From Bacteroidia bacterium (lineage in GTDB: Bacteria; Bacteroidota; Bacteroidia; Bacteroidales; VadinHA17), in contig JAPLDY010000204.1 in NCBI GenBank assembly GCA_026391595.1, positions 1 to 49,636 of the forward strand: a DNA stretch of 49,636 nt, in the 5' to 3' direction. Each line of letters starts with the position of its first letter. Position 1 is the stretch's first letter. The position numbers and the translations under genes were made by a program. Below are positions 8,982-18,600 of the stretch, in pieces. The notes beneath the pieces were generated by a model, which saw only the letters and a list, made by a program, of their open reading frames with translations, was not told where the DNA came from and ran no database searches.

Positions 8982-10478
8982 ATGACCGCAATTAAAAATC
9001 AGCATTTTATCTTCCTGTTTCTTTTCATTGCCATTGTTTTATCGGGTTGTAATGATAAATGGGAAGATCATAACCAGATCCAGGATCCGGTTCTAGCGGA
9101 CAACTTACTCGAAATAATAGTAAATAACAGCGATCTGAGCACTTTCGCAGGTTATCTGGCTGCAACAGGATATGATGAGGTTATTGCATCTTCAAAAGTG
9201 TTTACGGTATGGGCTCCGACAAACCAGGCTCTGGCGAACCTGGATCCGGCTATAGTAAATGACGGTTCTTTATTAAAGCAGTTTGTCGCCAACCATATTT
9301 CCAATCAGGCTTATTTTACGAGAAACGCTAATCCTTTGCTTACAATAAGGACTTTGAATGGCAAGAACGTGTTGTTTACAAAAACAATGTTTGAAGAAGC
9401 CAATATAACTGCAGCGGACCTTTTTACAGGCAATGGAGTTTTACATATAGTAGATATGGCAATTGTTCCGAAATTGAATGCCTGGGAATTCCTTAACAAC
9501 TCTGCCGCCTCATTGCAGAAAACATTTCTGCAATCACAGAATTATACATACAGAGACCTGTCGCAGGCAGAAATAATAGGTATAGATCCAAAGACCGGGA
9601 ATCCTATTTATAAGGAGGGAACAGGGTATTTTTCAGAAAACTATTTTCTGCGGAGTGTTACCGATTTAAGCAATGAAGATGGAAAGTACACATTTGTAAT
9701 ACTGACCGATGCTGCCTTTAGTGCAGAAAAAACGAAAATTGCTCCATTTTATACGGTAAGTATTTCAGGCGCAACTCCGGCCCGCAATGCATTTGTTACC
9801 GATAGTTTGACCACCTGGGATATCGTTAAGGATCTGGTTTTTGTTGGTGATTATTCTGTTGATAATCTTCCTGACACATTAATCTCATATGATAGTTTAA
9901 AGGTTCATCTTGATAAAACTGCTATTGTAGAAACCCATAAGGTAAGCAATGGTGTGGTTTATGTGATGAGCAGTATTAAATATAAAATGTCAGGTAAACT
10001 TAAACCCGTTATTATAGAAGGTGAGAATTATGTAGCTTATACAAATGCCGTTCCTCCGTTAGCCGCTTATGCGAACACAAACGGGACCAGGAGTATTAGA
10101 ACACGAAGGAATCCTTATACTAATGCTGACTTCACGGAAATCTATTTTTCTGGTCACTCGACAAGCGCCTATTGGATCCATTACCTTCCGACAGTAAATG
10201 CAGTGAAATATAAAGTTTACTGGGTGGCTGTCAGAGATTTTAACACTACCGGTACAATTACCTATTTTACTCAGAGGGTTGCATTTAAAGACCGGACAGT
10301 GGTTTCAATACCGTACAAACAAGTGGATCTGCTGAATTATAATGAGGTCTATCTGGGTGAATATACACCTGCCAATTATGGGGCTTTGGATACTTTCCTG
10401 GTTAGCTTTACATCTACCACCAACACCCTAAATTCGCTTGTTCTTGATTATATTAAAATGGTACCCGTAACAAATTAG
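8982..10478 (+). CDS. FAS1 lipoprotein with C-terminal carbohydrate-binding-like module
   Basis: This 498-aa lipoprotein has its lipobox at Cys23 (VLSGC). FAS1 unit 1 (about 40-165) contains FTVWAPTNQAL and NGVLHIVDMAIVP; unit 2 (about 165-340) contains YTFVILTDAAF and NGVVYVMSSIKYKM. The C-terminal 150 residues begin with KPVIIEGENY and end with LVLDYIKMVPV, a start and finish typical of beta-sandwich carbohydrate-binding modules and similar in plan to the tail of the preceding FAS1 protein. The stop codon is 4 bases before the next susC, so the two are probably translationally coupled. A role in presenting oligosaccharides to the second SusCD pair is inferred. Confidence 0.83.
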   Translation: MTAIKNQHFIFLFLFIAIVLSGCNDKWEDHNQIQDPVLADNLLEIIVNNSDLSTFAGYLAATGYDEVIASSKVFTVWAPTNQALANLDPAIVNDGSLLKQFVANHISNQAYFTRNANPLLTIRTLNGKNVLFTKTMFEEANITAADLFTGNGVLHIVDMAIVPKLNAWEFLNNSAASLQKTFLQSQNYTYRDLSQAEIIGIDPKTGNPIYKEGTGYFSENYFLRSVTDLSNEDGKYTFVILTDAAFSAEKTKIAPFYTVSISGATPARNAFVTDSLTTWDIVKDLVFVGDYSVDNLPDTLISYDSLKVHLDKTAIVETHKVSNGVVYVMSSIKYKMSGKLKPVIIEGENYVAYTNAVPPLAAYANTNGTRSIRTRRNPYTNADFTEIYFSGHSTSAYWIHYLPTVNAVKYKVYWVAVRDFNTTGTITYFTQRVAFKDRTVVSIPYKQVDLLNYNEVYLGEYTPANYGALDTFLVSFTSTTNTLNSLVLDYIKMVPVTN

Positions 10479-10482
10479 TCAA

Positions 10483-13400
10483 ATGCTTACTATAAAACTG
10501 AATTCCATGCATATAATTACAAAAGCGGCCAGGAGAATATTGTTTTTAAGCATTATTGTCACTTTGACAAGTGCTTATGCAATTGCTCAGAATAATCCGG
10601 GAAACAGTACTGCAACTGATGTAACTACTCAGAAAACCAATATTACGGTGACAGGAACAGTCAAAGATGCCTCGACCGGAAATCCTTTGGCTGGCATAAA
10701 TGTCACTGTTGCGGGATACTCTGCCGCCCTGACAGACGATAAAGGCTTCTTCAGCATTTCCCTGCCTGATATGAATACATCTATTATTGTATCAGGTCCG
10801 GGCTTTCAGAAAAGAGAGGTTGCCCTTAAAGGAAGAACTTCAGTTGATGTAAATCTATTTGAAGATACTTTCAAATCTGTTTATGATGAAGCGAGTATGC
10901 CCTATGGCAAAATTCCTTTAAACAAAACTACAAACGCAGTAACATCGATCAATACGGATGGTAACTGGGAACGAGCCAATGAAACTCCTGATACGTATCT
11001 GCAGGGAAGGGTAGCAGGACTGGATGTCATCAGACGCTCCGGAACCCCTGCAATTGGAGCAAACCTGTATCTGCGCGGTTTCAATTCATTGTATGCTACC
11101 AACCAGCCACTGATAGTGGTGGATGGTGTCATCTATGATATAAATTCTTATGGTAACTCATTGATTTCCGGACATGTAAATAATCCTCTTGCAGATATTG
11201 ATGTAAAAGATATAGATAATATTACCGTGATTAAGGATGGAGCCTCCATATATGGAACCCGAGGTGCAAATGGAGTAATTCTGATCACCACTGGCAAAGC
11301 CGAGGATGTGGCTACAAAAATTGACTTTGCTGCCTATGGCGGATTTAATCCGGTTGTCAAAAAAATACCGGTGTTGAATGCAGCTGATTACCGGACCTAT
11401 TTATCAGATGTATTGAAAACCACCGGTCTGTCTGATGATGAGATCCAGGCTCTTCCATTTATGATTGATGATGTGACAAATCCTGATTACTACAGGTATC
11501 ACAATCAAACAGACTGGCAGGACGAGGTTTTGAAAAGTAGCTTCAACCAGAATTATCATTTGAAAGTCACAGGGGGTGACGATATTGCTACATATGCACT
11601 TTCTTTGGGAACAACAAGCAATAAAGGAATTACTACCAATACCGGTCTCAACCGCTATTTTATGAGATTCAATGCTAACCTGAAGCTGACCTCTAAATTG
11701 ACCGCTGATGCCAATCTGGCCTTTACAAGCACCGAACAAATTTTAAGAGACCAGGGGATAAATGCCAAGACCAATCCTTTATTCCTTGGTCTGGTTAAGG
11801 CACCAATACTTCCTGTGAACCAGATGGGGGATGATGGTTCTGTTTCTCCTAACCTTGCAGATGCCGACATCTTTGGGATAAGTAATCCCGCTGCTGTAAT
11901 TGAGAAGATCCAGGACATCAATAAGAACTACCGTTTTTCAGGTATGGTCGCCTTCAAGTATCTGCTGAATAAGAACATTGATATTAACACTGTGATCGGC
12001 CTGACATTCGATAAAGTGCGTGAGAGATTCTTTGTTCCTGCTAATGGTATAGCACATGATACTCTGAGTCTGGCTGTTGCAACAAACAGATCAGGTAGCA
12101 ACGTTCTGCGTCTGTTCTCTTTATACAATGACACAAGGATCACATATCATAAAACTTTCAATTTTATCCATGCTTTTTCTGTTACTGCAGGAGAAAGGTA
12201 TAATACCAACAGCAGTCAGGCCGACTATGGATTGGGTTACAATTCAGCCACTGATAATTTCGTCAGCGTTGGAAATGGAATCAACTCACTCAGAAAAGTC
12301 GGTGGAGAAATAGGAGACTGGAATTGGCTGGACTTTTACCTGAATGCTGATTATGGTTATCTGAACAGGTATTTTATCTCTCTCAATGCTGCAGCTGACG
12401 GATCATCCAGATTTGGTGAGGAGAACAGATGGGCATTTCTTCCATCAGTGGGTGCAGGATGGCTGGTTTCCTCAGAGAACTTCATGTCTCAGATGAGTTT
12501 CATCGACATGTTGAAATTAAGAGTCAGCTATGGTCTTGTCGGCAATGACGACATTGGCAATTATACTTCCAGGCGATACTATATCTCTCAAAATCTTTTA
12601 GGAATGGAGGGGCTGGTAAGAGGCAATATTGGTAATCCTGAACTTAAATGGGAAACTGTAGGTAAATTCGATGTTGGTTTTGATGCTGCTTTCCTGGATG
12701 AGAGGCTTAATTTAAGCCTGGATTTCTTTAGCAACAATACGACAAATATGATTATGTACGAACCGATAAGTTCAGTATCCGGTTTCGATTATGCTGTTAC
12801 AAACAGCGGTGGGATGAAAACCAGCGGACTGGAATTAGCTTTGACCGGGAGAGTGATCAATAAGGAAATAAAATGGGATATTGGCTTGAATTTTATGACT
12901 ACAAAGAACGAGATCACTAAATTACCTGTCAATAGTTTACTTACTGAGGTTGGAGGTGCCACGATTTTAACTGAAGTTGGCAAAGCAGCAAATTTATTTT
13001 ATGGATATAAAACAAATGGAATATACCTGTCAGACGATGAAGCTGCAAATGAAGGTCTTTCCTATAGAAATATTGACGGCACTTTAACTCCCTTCAAGGC
13101 TGGTGATGTAAGGTTTGACAATCCGGATGGCAATTCTGTCATTGATGAAGAAGACATGCAGGTAATTGGTAACCCGAATCCTGACTTTACCGGTTCGATC
13201 TCCAATCTTGTTTCCTGGAAAAGATTTTCCTTTGACGCTTTGATCACTTTCAGCGAGGGTAATGACATTTTTAATCATACACGTTCAATGCTTGAATCGA
13301 TGTCCGGCCCATACAATCAGACACCAGCAGTATTAAACCGGTGGAGAACAAATGATCAGGTAACATCTGTTCCAAGAGCCGCCTGGGGAGATCCTTCAGG

Positions 13401-13671
13401 TAATGCACGCTTTTCTGATCGTTGGATTGAAGATGGATCTTATCTGCGCCTGAGAACAGTATCCTTAGCGTATGATATACCTTTCAAGGAAGGAACGATA
13501 ATCAGATATGCCAAGATCTATGCTACCGCAAATAACCTGGTCACTTTTACCAAATATCTGGGTTATGATCCTGAATTCAGTGCTTCAGGAAGCGTATTTA
13601 CTCAAGGAATTGATCTCGGTTTGGAACCTCAATTCAAGACCGTACAATTGGGTGTAAGAATTGGATTCTAA
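10483..13671 (+). CDS. SusC/RagA family TonB-linked outer-membrane transporter
   Basis: This intact SusC protein has 1,062 aa from the first ATG; a second ATG nine codons in (10507) gives a more normal signal peptide start (MHIITKAARRILFL) and may be the true one. Order: signal peptide ending near AIAQ, CarboxypepD_reg-like domain (about 55-130, VTGTVKDASTGNPLAGINV), plug (LQGRVAGLDV, YLRGFNSL, PLIVVDGVIY, ITVIKDGASIYGTRGANGVI) and a beta-barrel ending in a terminal VQLGVRIGF strand. It would import pectin oligosaccharides using TonB energy. It lies 4 bases after a FAS1 lipoprotein gene and 37 bases before its susD. Unlike the first susC in the locus it has no frame break. Confidence 0.94.
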   Translation: MLTIKLNSMHIITKAARRILFLSIIVTLTSAYAIAQNNPGNSTATDVTTQKTNITVTGTVKDASTGNPLAGINVTVAGYSAALTDDKGFFSISLPDMNTSIIVSGPGFQKREVALKGRTSVDVNLFEDTFKSVYDEASMPYGKIPLNKTTNAVTSINTDGNWERANETPDTYLQGRVAGLDVIRRSGTPAIGANLYLRGFNSLYATNQPLIVVDGVIYDINSYGNSLISGHVNNPLADIDVKDIDNITVIKDGASIYGTRGANGVILITTGKAEDVATKIDFAAYGGFNPVVKKIPVLNAADYRTYLSDVLKTTGLSDDEIQALPFMIDDVTNPDYYRYHNQTDWQDEVLKSSFNQNYHLKVTGGDDIATYALSLGTTSNKGITTNTGLNRYFMRFNANLKLTSKLTADANLAFTSTEQILRDQGINAKTNPLFLGLVKAPILPVNQMGDDGSVSPNLADADIFGISNPAAVIEKIQDINKNYRFSGMVAFKYLLNKNIDINTVIGLTFDKVRERFFVPANGIAHDTLSLAVATNRSGSNVLRLFSLYNDTRITYHKTFNFIHAFSVTAGERYNTNSSQADYGLGYNSATDNFVSVGNGINSLRKVGGEIGDWNWLDFYLNADYGYLNRYFISLNAAADGSSRFGEENRWAFLPSVGAGWLVSSENFMSQMSFIDMLKLRVSYGLVGNDDIGNYTSRRYYISQNLLGMEGLVRGNIGNPELKWETVGKFDVGFDAAFLDERLNLSLDFFSNNTTNMIMYEPISSVSGFDYAVTNSGGMKTSGLELALTGRVINKEIKWDIGLNFMTTKNEITKLPVNSLLTEVGGATILTEVGKAANLFYGYKTNGIYLSDDEAANEGLSYRNIDGTLTPFKAGDVRFDNPDGNSVIDEEDMQVIGNPNPDFTGSISNLVSWKRFSFDALITFSEGNDIFNHTRSMLESMSGPYNQTPAVLNRWRTNDQVTSVPRAAWGDPSGNARFSDRWIEDGSYLRLRTVSLAYDIPFKEGTIIRYAKIYATANNLVTFTKYLGYDPEFSASGSVFTQGIDLGLEPQFKTVQLGVRIGF

Positions 13672-13708
13672 TTCCGGACAGCAATTATAATATAATAATG
13701 AAGCTATT

Positions 13709-15487
13709 ATGAAAAAGAAATTATCCATAAGTTTTATAAGTGCCTCCCTGGTAATAATGCTGATGAGCACTGTCTCATGTACTGATATGTTTGACATAAT
13801 GCCTAAGTCGGCCATCTCGTCTGAACAAATGTATCGTAACGTATATGATGCAGATGCAGCAGTGATCGGGATCTATGGTAAGTTTTTGAATATTCTTGAC
13901 CGGTATATAATACTGAATGAGTTAAGAGCAGACATGGCAGATGTCACTGCAAATGCCGATCAGTACCTGGTACAGCTTAGTACACATTCAGTTACAGAGG
14001 ATAATCCCTACGCAGACCCGAAGCCGTGGTACGAGGTGATTTTGAACTGCAATGACGCATTAAAGAATTTTGAAATTATGCGGGAGGAGCATAAGCTGGA
14101 TGAAAGCCAGTACCAGCAGAGATTTTCAGATGTCATGGCTCTTCGTTGCTGGCTCTATCTTCAAATGGGAATTCAATACGGAAGTATTCCTTATGTGACG
14201 GATCCAATTGAGAATATCAGCGATCTGGATAATGAAACTTTGTTCCCTAAGACAGGTTTTACAGATCTCTTAAACATCCTTATAACTGAAATGGAATCAC
14301 TGCCATATAAAATTCCATATCCTGCAGGCAGTACTCTTCTTACTACCATTGATACTTACAATACGGAAAAAATATTCATCAACAAGAACACTCTGCTTGG
14401 AGATCTGTATCTGTGGAGAGGTGACTGGACAAGTGCCGCCACAACCTATAGGGAAGTACACCGGATCGGACAACTCCCTTATACTACACCCCTGCCGGTA
14501 GGAGAACAATACTATGAGTATTATATGCTGGCTTACACAGCCAATCTTGGCGGGAATTACTGGATAAATATTTTCAGTCAGCCATTTGGAGAGCGTTATT
14601 CCAATTATGAGATCATGTGGAATATTCCTTTTGATAAGAACTTCAGTCCCAAAAATCCGTTTATTGATCTGTTCAAGACCTCCGGCTCATACAAAATAAA
14701 ACCCTCTGATCTGGCTATCAATAAATGGAATTCTCAGTACAGAAATGACAATGGCCTTTTACCGGGAACACCAGGTGACAGACGAGGAATAAATTTCTCA
14801 TATAAATTGGTAGGCGGTCAGCCTGAAATAAATAAATTCACTTATAACTACAATCCGGCGCTGCCTTTTGAAACAAACAGTAAAATTGTTCTGTACCGTG
14901 CCGCTACAATGTTCCTGCGGTATGCTGAAGCAGCAAATCATGACGGGCGTCACAGAATAGCTTATTCTTTTCTTAATGATGGTATAACCGCCAGTTTTGA
15001 CAACAATCCGGGAGCTGGTAATTCAAGAGATAATACAAATAATCAGCAGACTTATAATGAACTTACACGAGCCTGGGAAGTGCCGCCATATTATTTTGAT
15101 GCACGCTGCGGCGACTATCCTCAATACAGAAATGGATGGTATCGTAATATCGGAGTAAGATCAAGAGTATCAACAATGAATGTCAGGGTGGATTCAACAT
15201 TGTATTTCAATCTGACTGTTATCCCGAGAACATATACCAACGAACCTGGTCTGGTAACTGCCCTTGAGAATCTTATTATTGAAGAAGCCTCTCTTGAAAC
15301 GGCTTTCGAAGGAAACCGCTGGGGTGATCTGTTAAGGATAGCGTTAAGAAGGCAGACTACTGAACCTAATTTCCTGGCCAATAAAATAGGTGCCAAATTT
15401 GATGCTGCCGGTAGTCCTGATGCAGGTGCTATAAAAGCCAGGCTTGCAGATCCGGCCAACTGGTATCTCCCTTTTAAATTGAAGTAA
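13709..15487 (+). CDS. RagB/SusD family glycan-binding lipoprotein, second pair
   Basis: This 592-aa lipoprotein has its lipobox Cys at residue 24 (STVSC), followed by TDMFDIMPKSAISSEQMYRNVYDADAA, typical of mature SusD proteins. The C-terminal signatures are present (MFLRYAEAANHDG; LIIEEASLETAFEGNRWGDLLRIA). It is about 90 residues longer than the first SusD of the locus. As the partner of the SusC at 10483 it should cap the barrel and bind the oligosaccharide. It is the last gene before a terminator hairpin, so it closes the envelope operon. RagB/SusD identity is secure; the ligand is not readable. Confidence 0.92.
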   Translation: MKKKLSISFISASLVIMLMSTVSCTDMFDIMPKSAISSEQMYRNVYDADAAVIGIYGKFLNILDRYIILNELRADMADVTANADQYLVQLSTHSVTEDNPYADPKPWYEVILNCNDALKNFEIMREEHKLDESQYQQRFSDVMALRCWLYLQMGIQYGSIPYVTDPIENISDLDNETLFPKTGFTDLLNILITEMESLPYKIPYPAGSTLLTTIDTYNTEKIFINKNTLLGDLYLWRGDWTSAATTYREVHRIGQLPYTTPLPVGEQYYEYYMLAYTANLGGNYWINIFSQPFGERYSNYEIMWNIPFDKNFSPKNPFIDLFKTSGSYKIKPSDLAINKWNSQYRNDNGLLPGTPGDRRGINFSYKLVGGQPEINKFTYNYNPALPFETNSKIVLYRAATMFLRYAEAANHDGRHRIAYSFLNDGITASFDNNPGAGNSRDNTNNQQTYNELTRAWEVPPYYFDARCGDYPQYRNGWYRNIGVRSRVSTMNVRVDSTLYFNLTVIPRTYTNEPGLVTALENLIIEEASLETAFEGNRWGDLLRIALRRQTTEPNFLANKIGAKFDAAGSPDAGAIKARLADPANWYLPFKLK

Positions 15488-15505
15488 TAAACCTCTGAAT
15501 GAATC

Positions 15506-15533
15506 GGGGCTTTATCAAGAGCCCCTTTCTTTT
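15506..15533 (+). terminator. Rho-independent terminator after second susD
   Basis: GGGGCT (15506-15511) pairs with AGCCCC (15520-15525) over an 8-base loop and is followed by TTTCTTTTA. It lies 18 bases after the susD stop and separates the envelope genes from the enzyme genes. Confidence 0.75.
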
Positions 15534-15547
15534 ATATAGCCCCTAAA

Positions 15548-15602
15548 TTCCGCTTTGCGGAACTATTGATTTACAGATACTTGTTAAGCCCCCCTTGGGG
15601 GG
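15548..15602. repeat. Short palindromes: TTCCGC-TTT-GCGGAA and CCCCCC-TT-GGGGGG
   Basis: Two perfect small palindromes lie between the susD terminator and the next gene: a 6-bp stem at 15548-15562 and a 6-bp C/G-run stem at 15589-15602 followed by GTTAGGGGG. Both motif types recur elsewhere in the window (TTCCGCn3-4GCGGAA at 49402 and 49526; C/G-run palindromes at 23178, 26882, 26942, 34460, 41166 and 47054), so they are dispersed intergenic repeats. Confidence 0.65.
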
Positions 15603-15651
15603 TTAGGGGGTGAAAAGACGAGTTTTGAGACAGCCTCAATTTTTATTCATT

Positions 15652-18600
15652 ATGATCACAAGTACTATCTCAGGAAACAGGATTATTTCATCCAGTATTG
15701 CATTTATTTTACTTTCCTTAACGGGATTGAATTCATTTTCACAGGAACTGTACCCTGTAAAGATCCCGGATGGATTATGGCATAACCAGCAACGCGATCT
15801 GAGATACAAGCCTGATGGTGAAGATTTTGTAATAACCAACGGCAACCGGCTTTTTACCAGGGCACTATATGGGACCAATACAGCTTTCAGGGTGGAAACC
15901 GGAGACAGGCCTGAATTTGCCCTCTACATGTCTGGTATGGGTGGTAATTTTAAAATGGGAATTGAGGCTGATGGCAGCAGCAAATGGCTGACAGAGGCAA
16001 ACACAATTACAGCAATATACAAGGCCGGCTCGAGGCTCTATACCATTGAAGACCCGATATTTGGAAGCGGCAGGTTAAACCTCGAAGTCCTGGCAATGGC
16101 CGACGCCGACGGATTCATTGTTAAAGCCCGCTTTGAAGGTCTGGAGAAACCGTTAATCCTTTACTCTGTTTTCGGAGGTGCCACTGGTAAAAAATTCACC
16201 AGGGACGGTGATATGGGTACAGACCCGGAATCAGTCTTTTATCTTAAAGCAGAGAATTGTCTGGATAACAACTATACCTTAGACAACGGTAGTTTCACCT
16301 TGAAGTATGGTTCAGGTTCTCTAGCCGGAAAGGAATTAACCGGGATATTCCCTCCCGGGACAGCTGTTAAACTGGCTGATGCAGGAAAACAAAAATCACC
16401 ACAGGATTTGTATCAGTCATCTGCAGGTAGTGCTCCTGCAATTATAGGAAAGTTGAAAGTGTTGACAGGAACGGATTATTATTTTGCAATTCATAATCCT
16501 GTTACAAAACCTGCATTTAATTATGAGGCAGCGACCGGAATATTCGAGCATGCAGAGGCTGCAAGAGAGCTTTTAGCCAACAGGGTAAAGATAAAGACGC
16601 CTGATCCCTATATTAATACCATTGGAGGAACCCTGGCAATGGCTTCTGATGCTGTATGGGAAGAACCTTCTTATCTTCATGGAGCTATAGGCTGGAGAAT
16701 GCGGCTGGATGGCTGGAGAGGAGCTTATACAGCTGATGTGCTGGGTTGGCACGACAGGGCAAAAATGCATCTGAAGAGCTATGCTCAATCACAGCTTACC
16801 AGCCCTGCTTCAGGACCAGTTATTGCAGATACCGTTCACCATCTGGCAAGGAGCCTGGAGAAAATAGGTGTTGGGATGTTTACAAGCGGTTATATAACCC
16901 GCGATCCACTGGGTAAAAATCCAAGAGCCCATCATTATGATATGAACCTCGTCTATATTGACCAGCTGTTGCGCCATTATGCCTGGACGGGTGACATCAG
17001 TTTTTTGAAAGAGACATGGCCAGTCATCAAACGCCACCTCGAATGGGAAACCAGGAACTTTGATCCTGACAGGGATGGTCTGTACGATGCATATGCTGCA
17101 ATTTGGGCCAGTGATGCACTTCAGTACAGCGGTGGAGATGTAACACATACTTCAGCTTATAACTTTTATGCTTATAGTAAAGCTGCAGAGATAGCAGCAT
17201 TGATGGGAGAGGATCCTTCCCCTTACCGGAAAGAATCGGAAAAGATATTGAAGGCGATGAATACGATATTATGGATGCCTGATAGAGGTTCATACGCCGA
17301 ATTTAAAGATGCTCTTGGTAACAGGCTGCTTCATCCGGCTGCTGCCTTGTGGACCATTTATCATAGCATGGACTCAAAAACAATGGATCCTTTCCAGGCA
17401 TATCAAAGTATGAGGTATATTGATAACGAAATTCCTCATATACCGGTCAGGGCAAACGGACTGGAGGATAAGGGTTATTATACGATTTCCACTACAAGCT
17501 GGATGCCATACATATGGTCCCTGAATGACGTCGCGCTTGCCGAATCAATGCATACCGCACTTGCTAATTGGCAGGCAGGACGCACCGACGAAGCCTTTAA
17601 ACTATTTAAAAGTGAGATACTTGCGTACATGTATCTTGGGGGAAGTCCGGGGAATGTCGGACAGATTTCATATTATAACGGCAGTGAGAAATACAGGGAT
17701 TTTGCAGATCCCGTCGGGATGTTTTCACGTGCTCTTGTGGAAGGGCTTTTTGGAATTGTGCCTGATGCTCTGAACAAGACTTTTACTATTCGGCCCGGTC
17801 TTCCCTCTGACTGGGATTATGCTTCTTTTTCTCAGCCCGATATCTCCTTTGACTTTATGAGGAATGGAAAAACAGATAGTTATCAGATAGTTCCCGGATT
17901 TCCTGAGAAGCTTGACCTGAAATTCCAGGTCATTGCTCAGGGACAGGTTAAAAGAATAACGGTTAACGGAAAAAGTTATGACTGGAAAAACATCAGCGCT
18001 TCAGTAGGCAAGCCCATTATTGAGATAAATGCGCCTGCATCAGATAAATACGTTATTAATATAACCTGGAAAGGGGCAAAGCCTGTTATGCCGTCAGCTG
18101 AAAAGACTTATGTGGCCGGAGATTTTTTGACTGAGAACATTCCGGGAGCAATTGTTCTTAAGGTTTACGATCCGCAGAATGCACTTACTGATATCAGAAC
18201 AGGCTCTTTCGGATTTACTGCGAAAGTTAATTCCGAAAAAGGAAGTCATACTGCATTTGTTCAGTTACAACAGGGAGCCTTATCGTGGTGGATGCCGGTA
18301 TGCTTCCGGGTTGAGCAGGCGATTACCCTGCTTCCCTTAAATGGGAATGAAGCAAGCAATCAGTCATTCCGGCTGCTCAACACTACATCAGCCGATCTGT
18401 CAGCATCGGTTACGGTAAATTCATTCAATACGTCCCTTAATATCTCTGCCGGAAAAGTCTCTGATGTCATCAATGTCCCCAAAGGCGACTTGATAACAGG
18501 TACTAATTCTGTGACAATCAGGCTTCAGGATGGTAAAACAGTTACCGGCTGCCTTACAGACTGGACCGCAAATACGCAGAAAAAACTTGATTTGATTGAC

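Noticed and set aside
15610-15651. GTG start for the DUF4450-GH29 gene
   Set aside because: The added residues come from a G-rich repeat and precede an already complete signal peptide that begins at ATG 15652.
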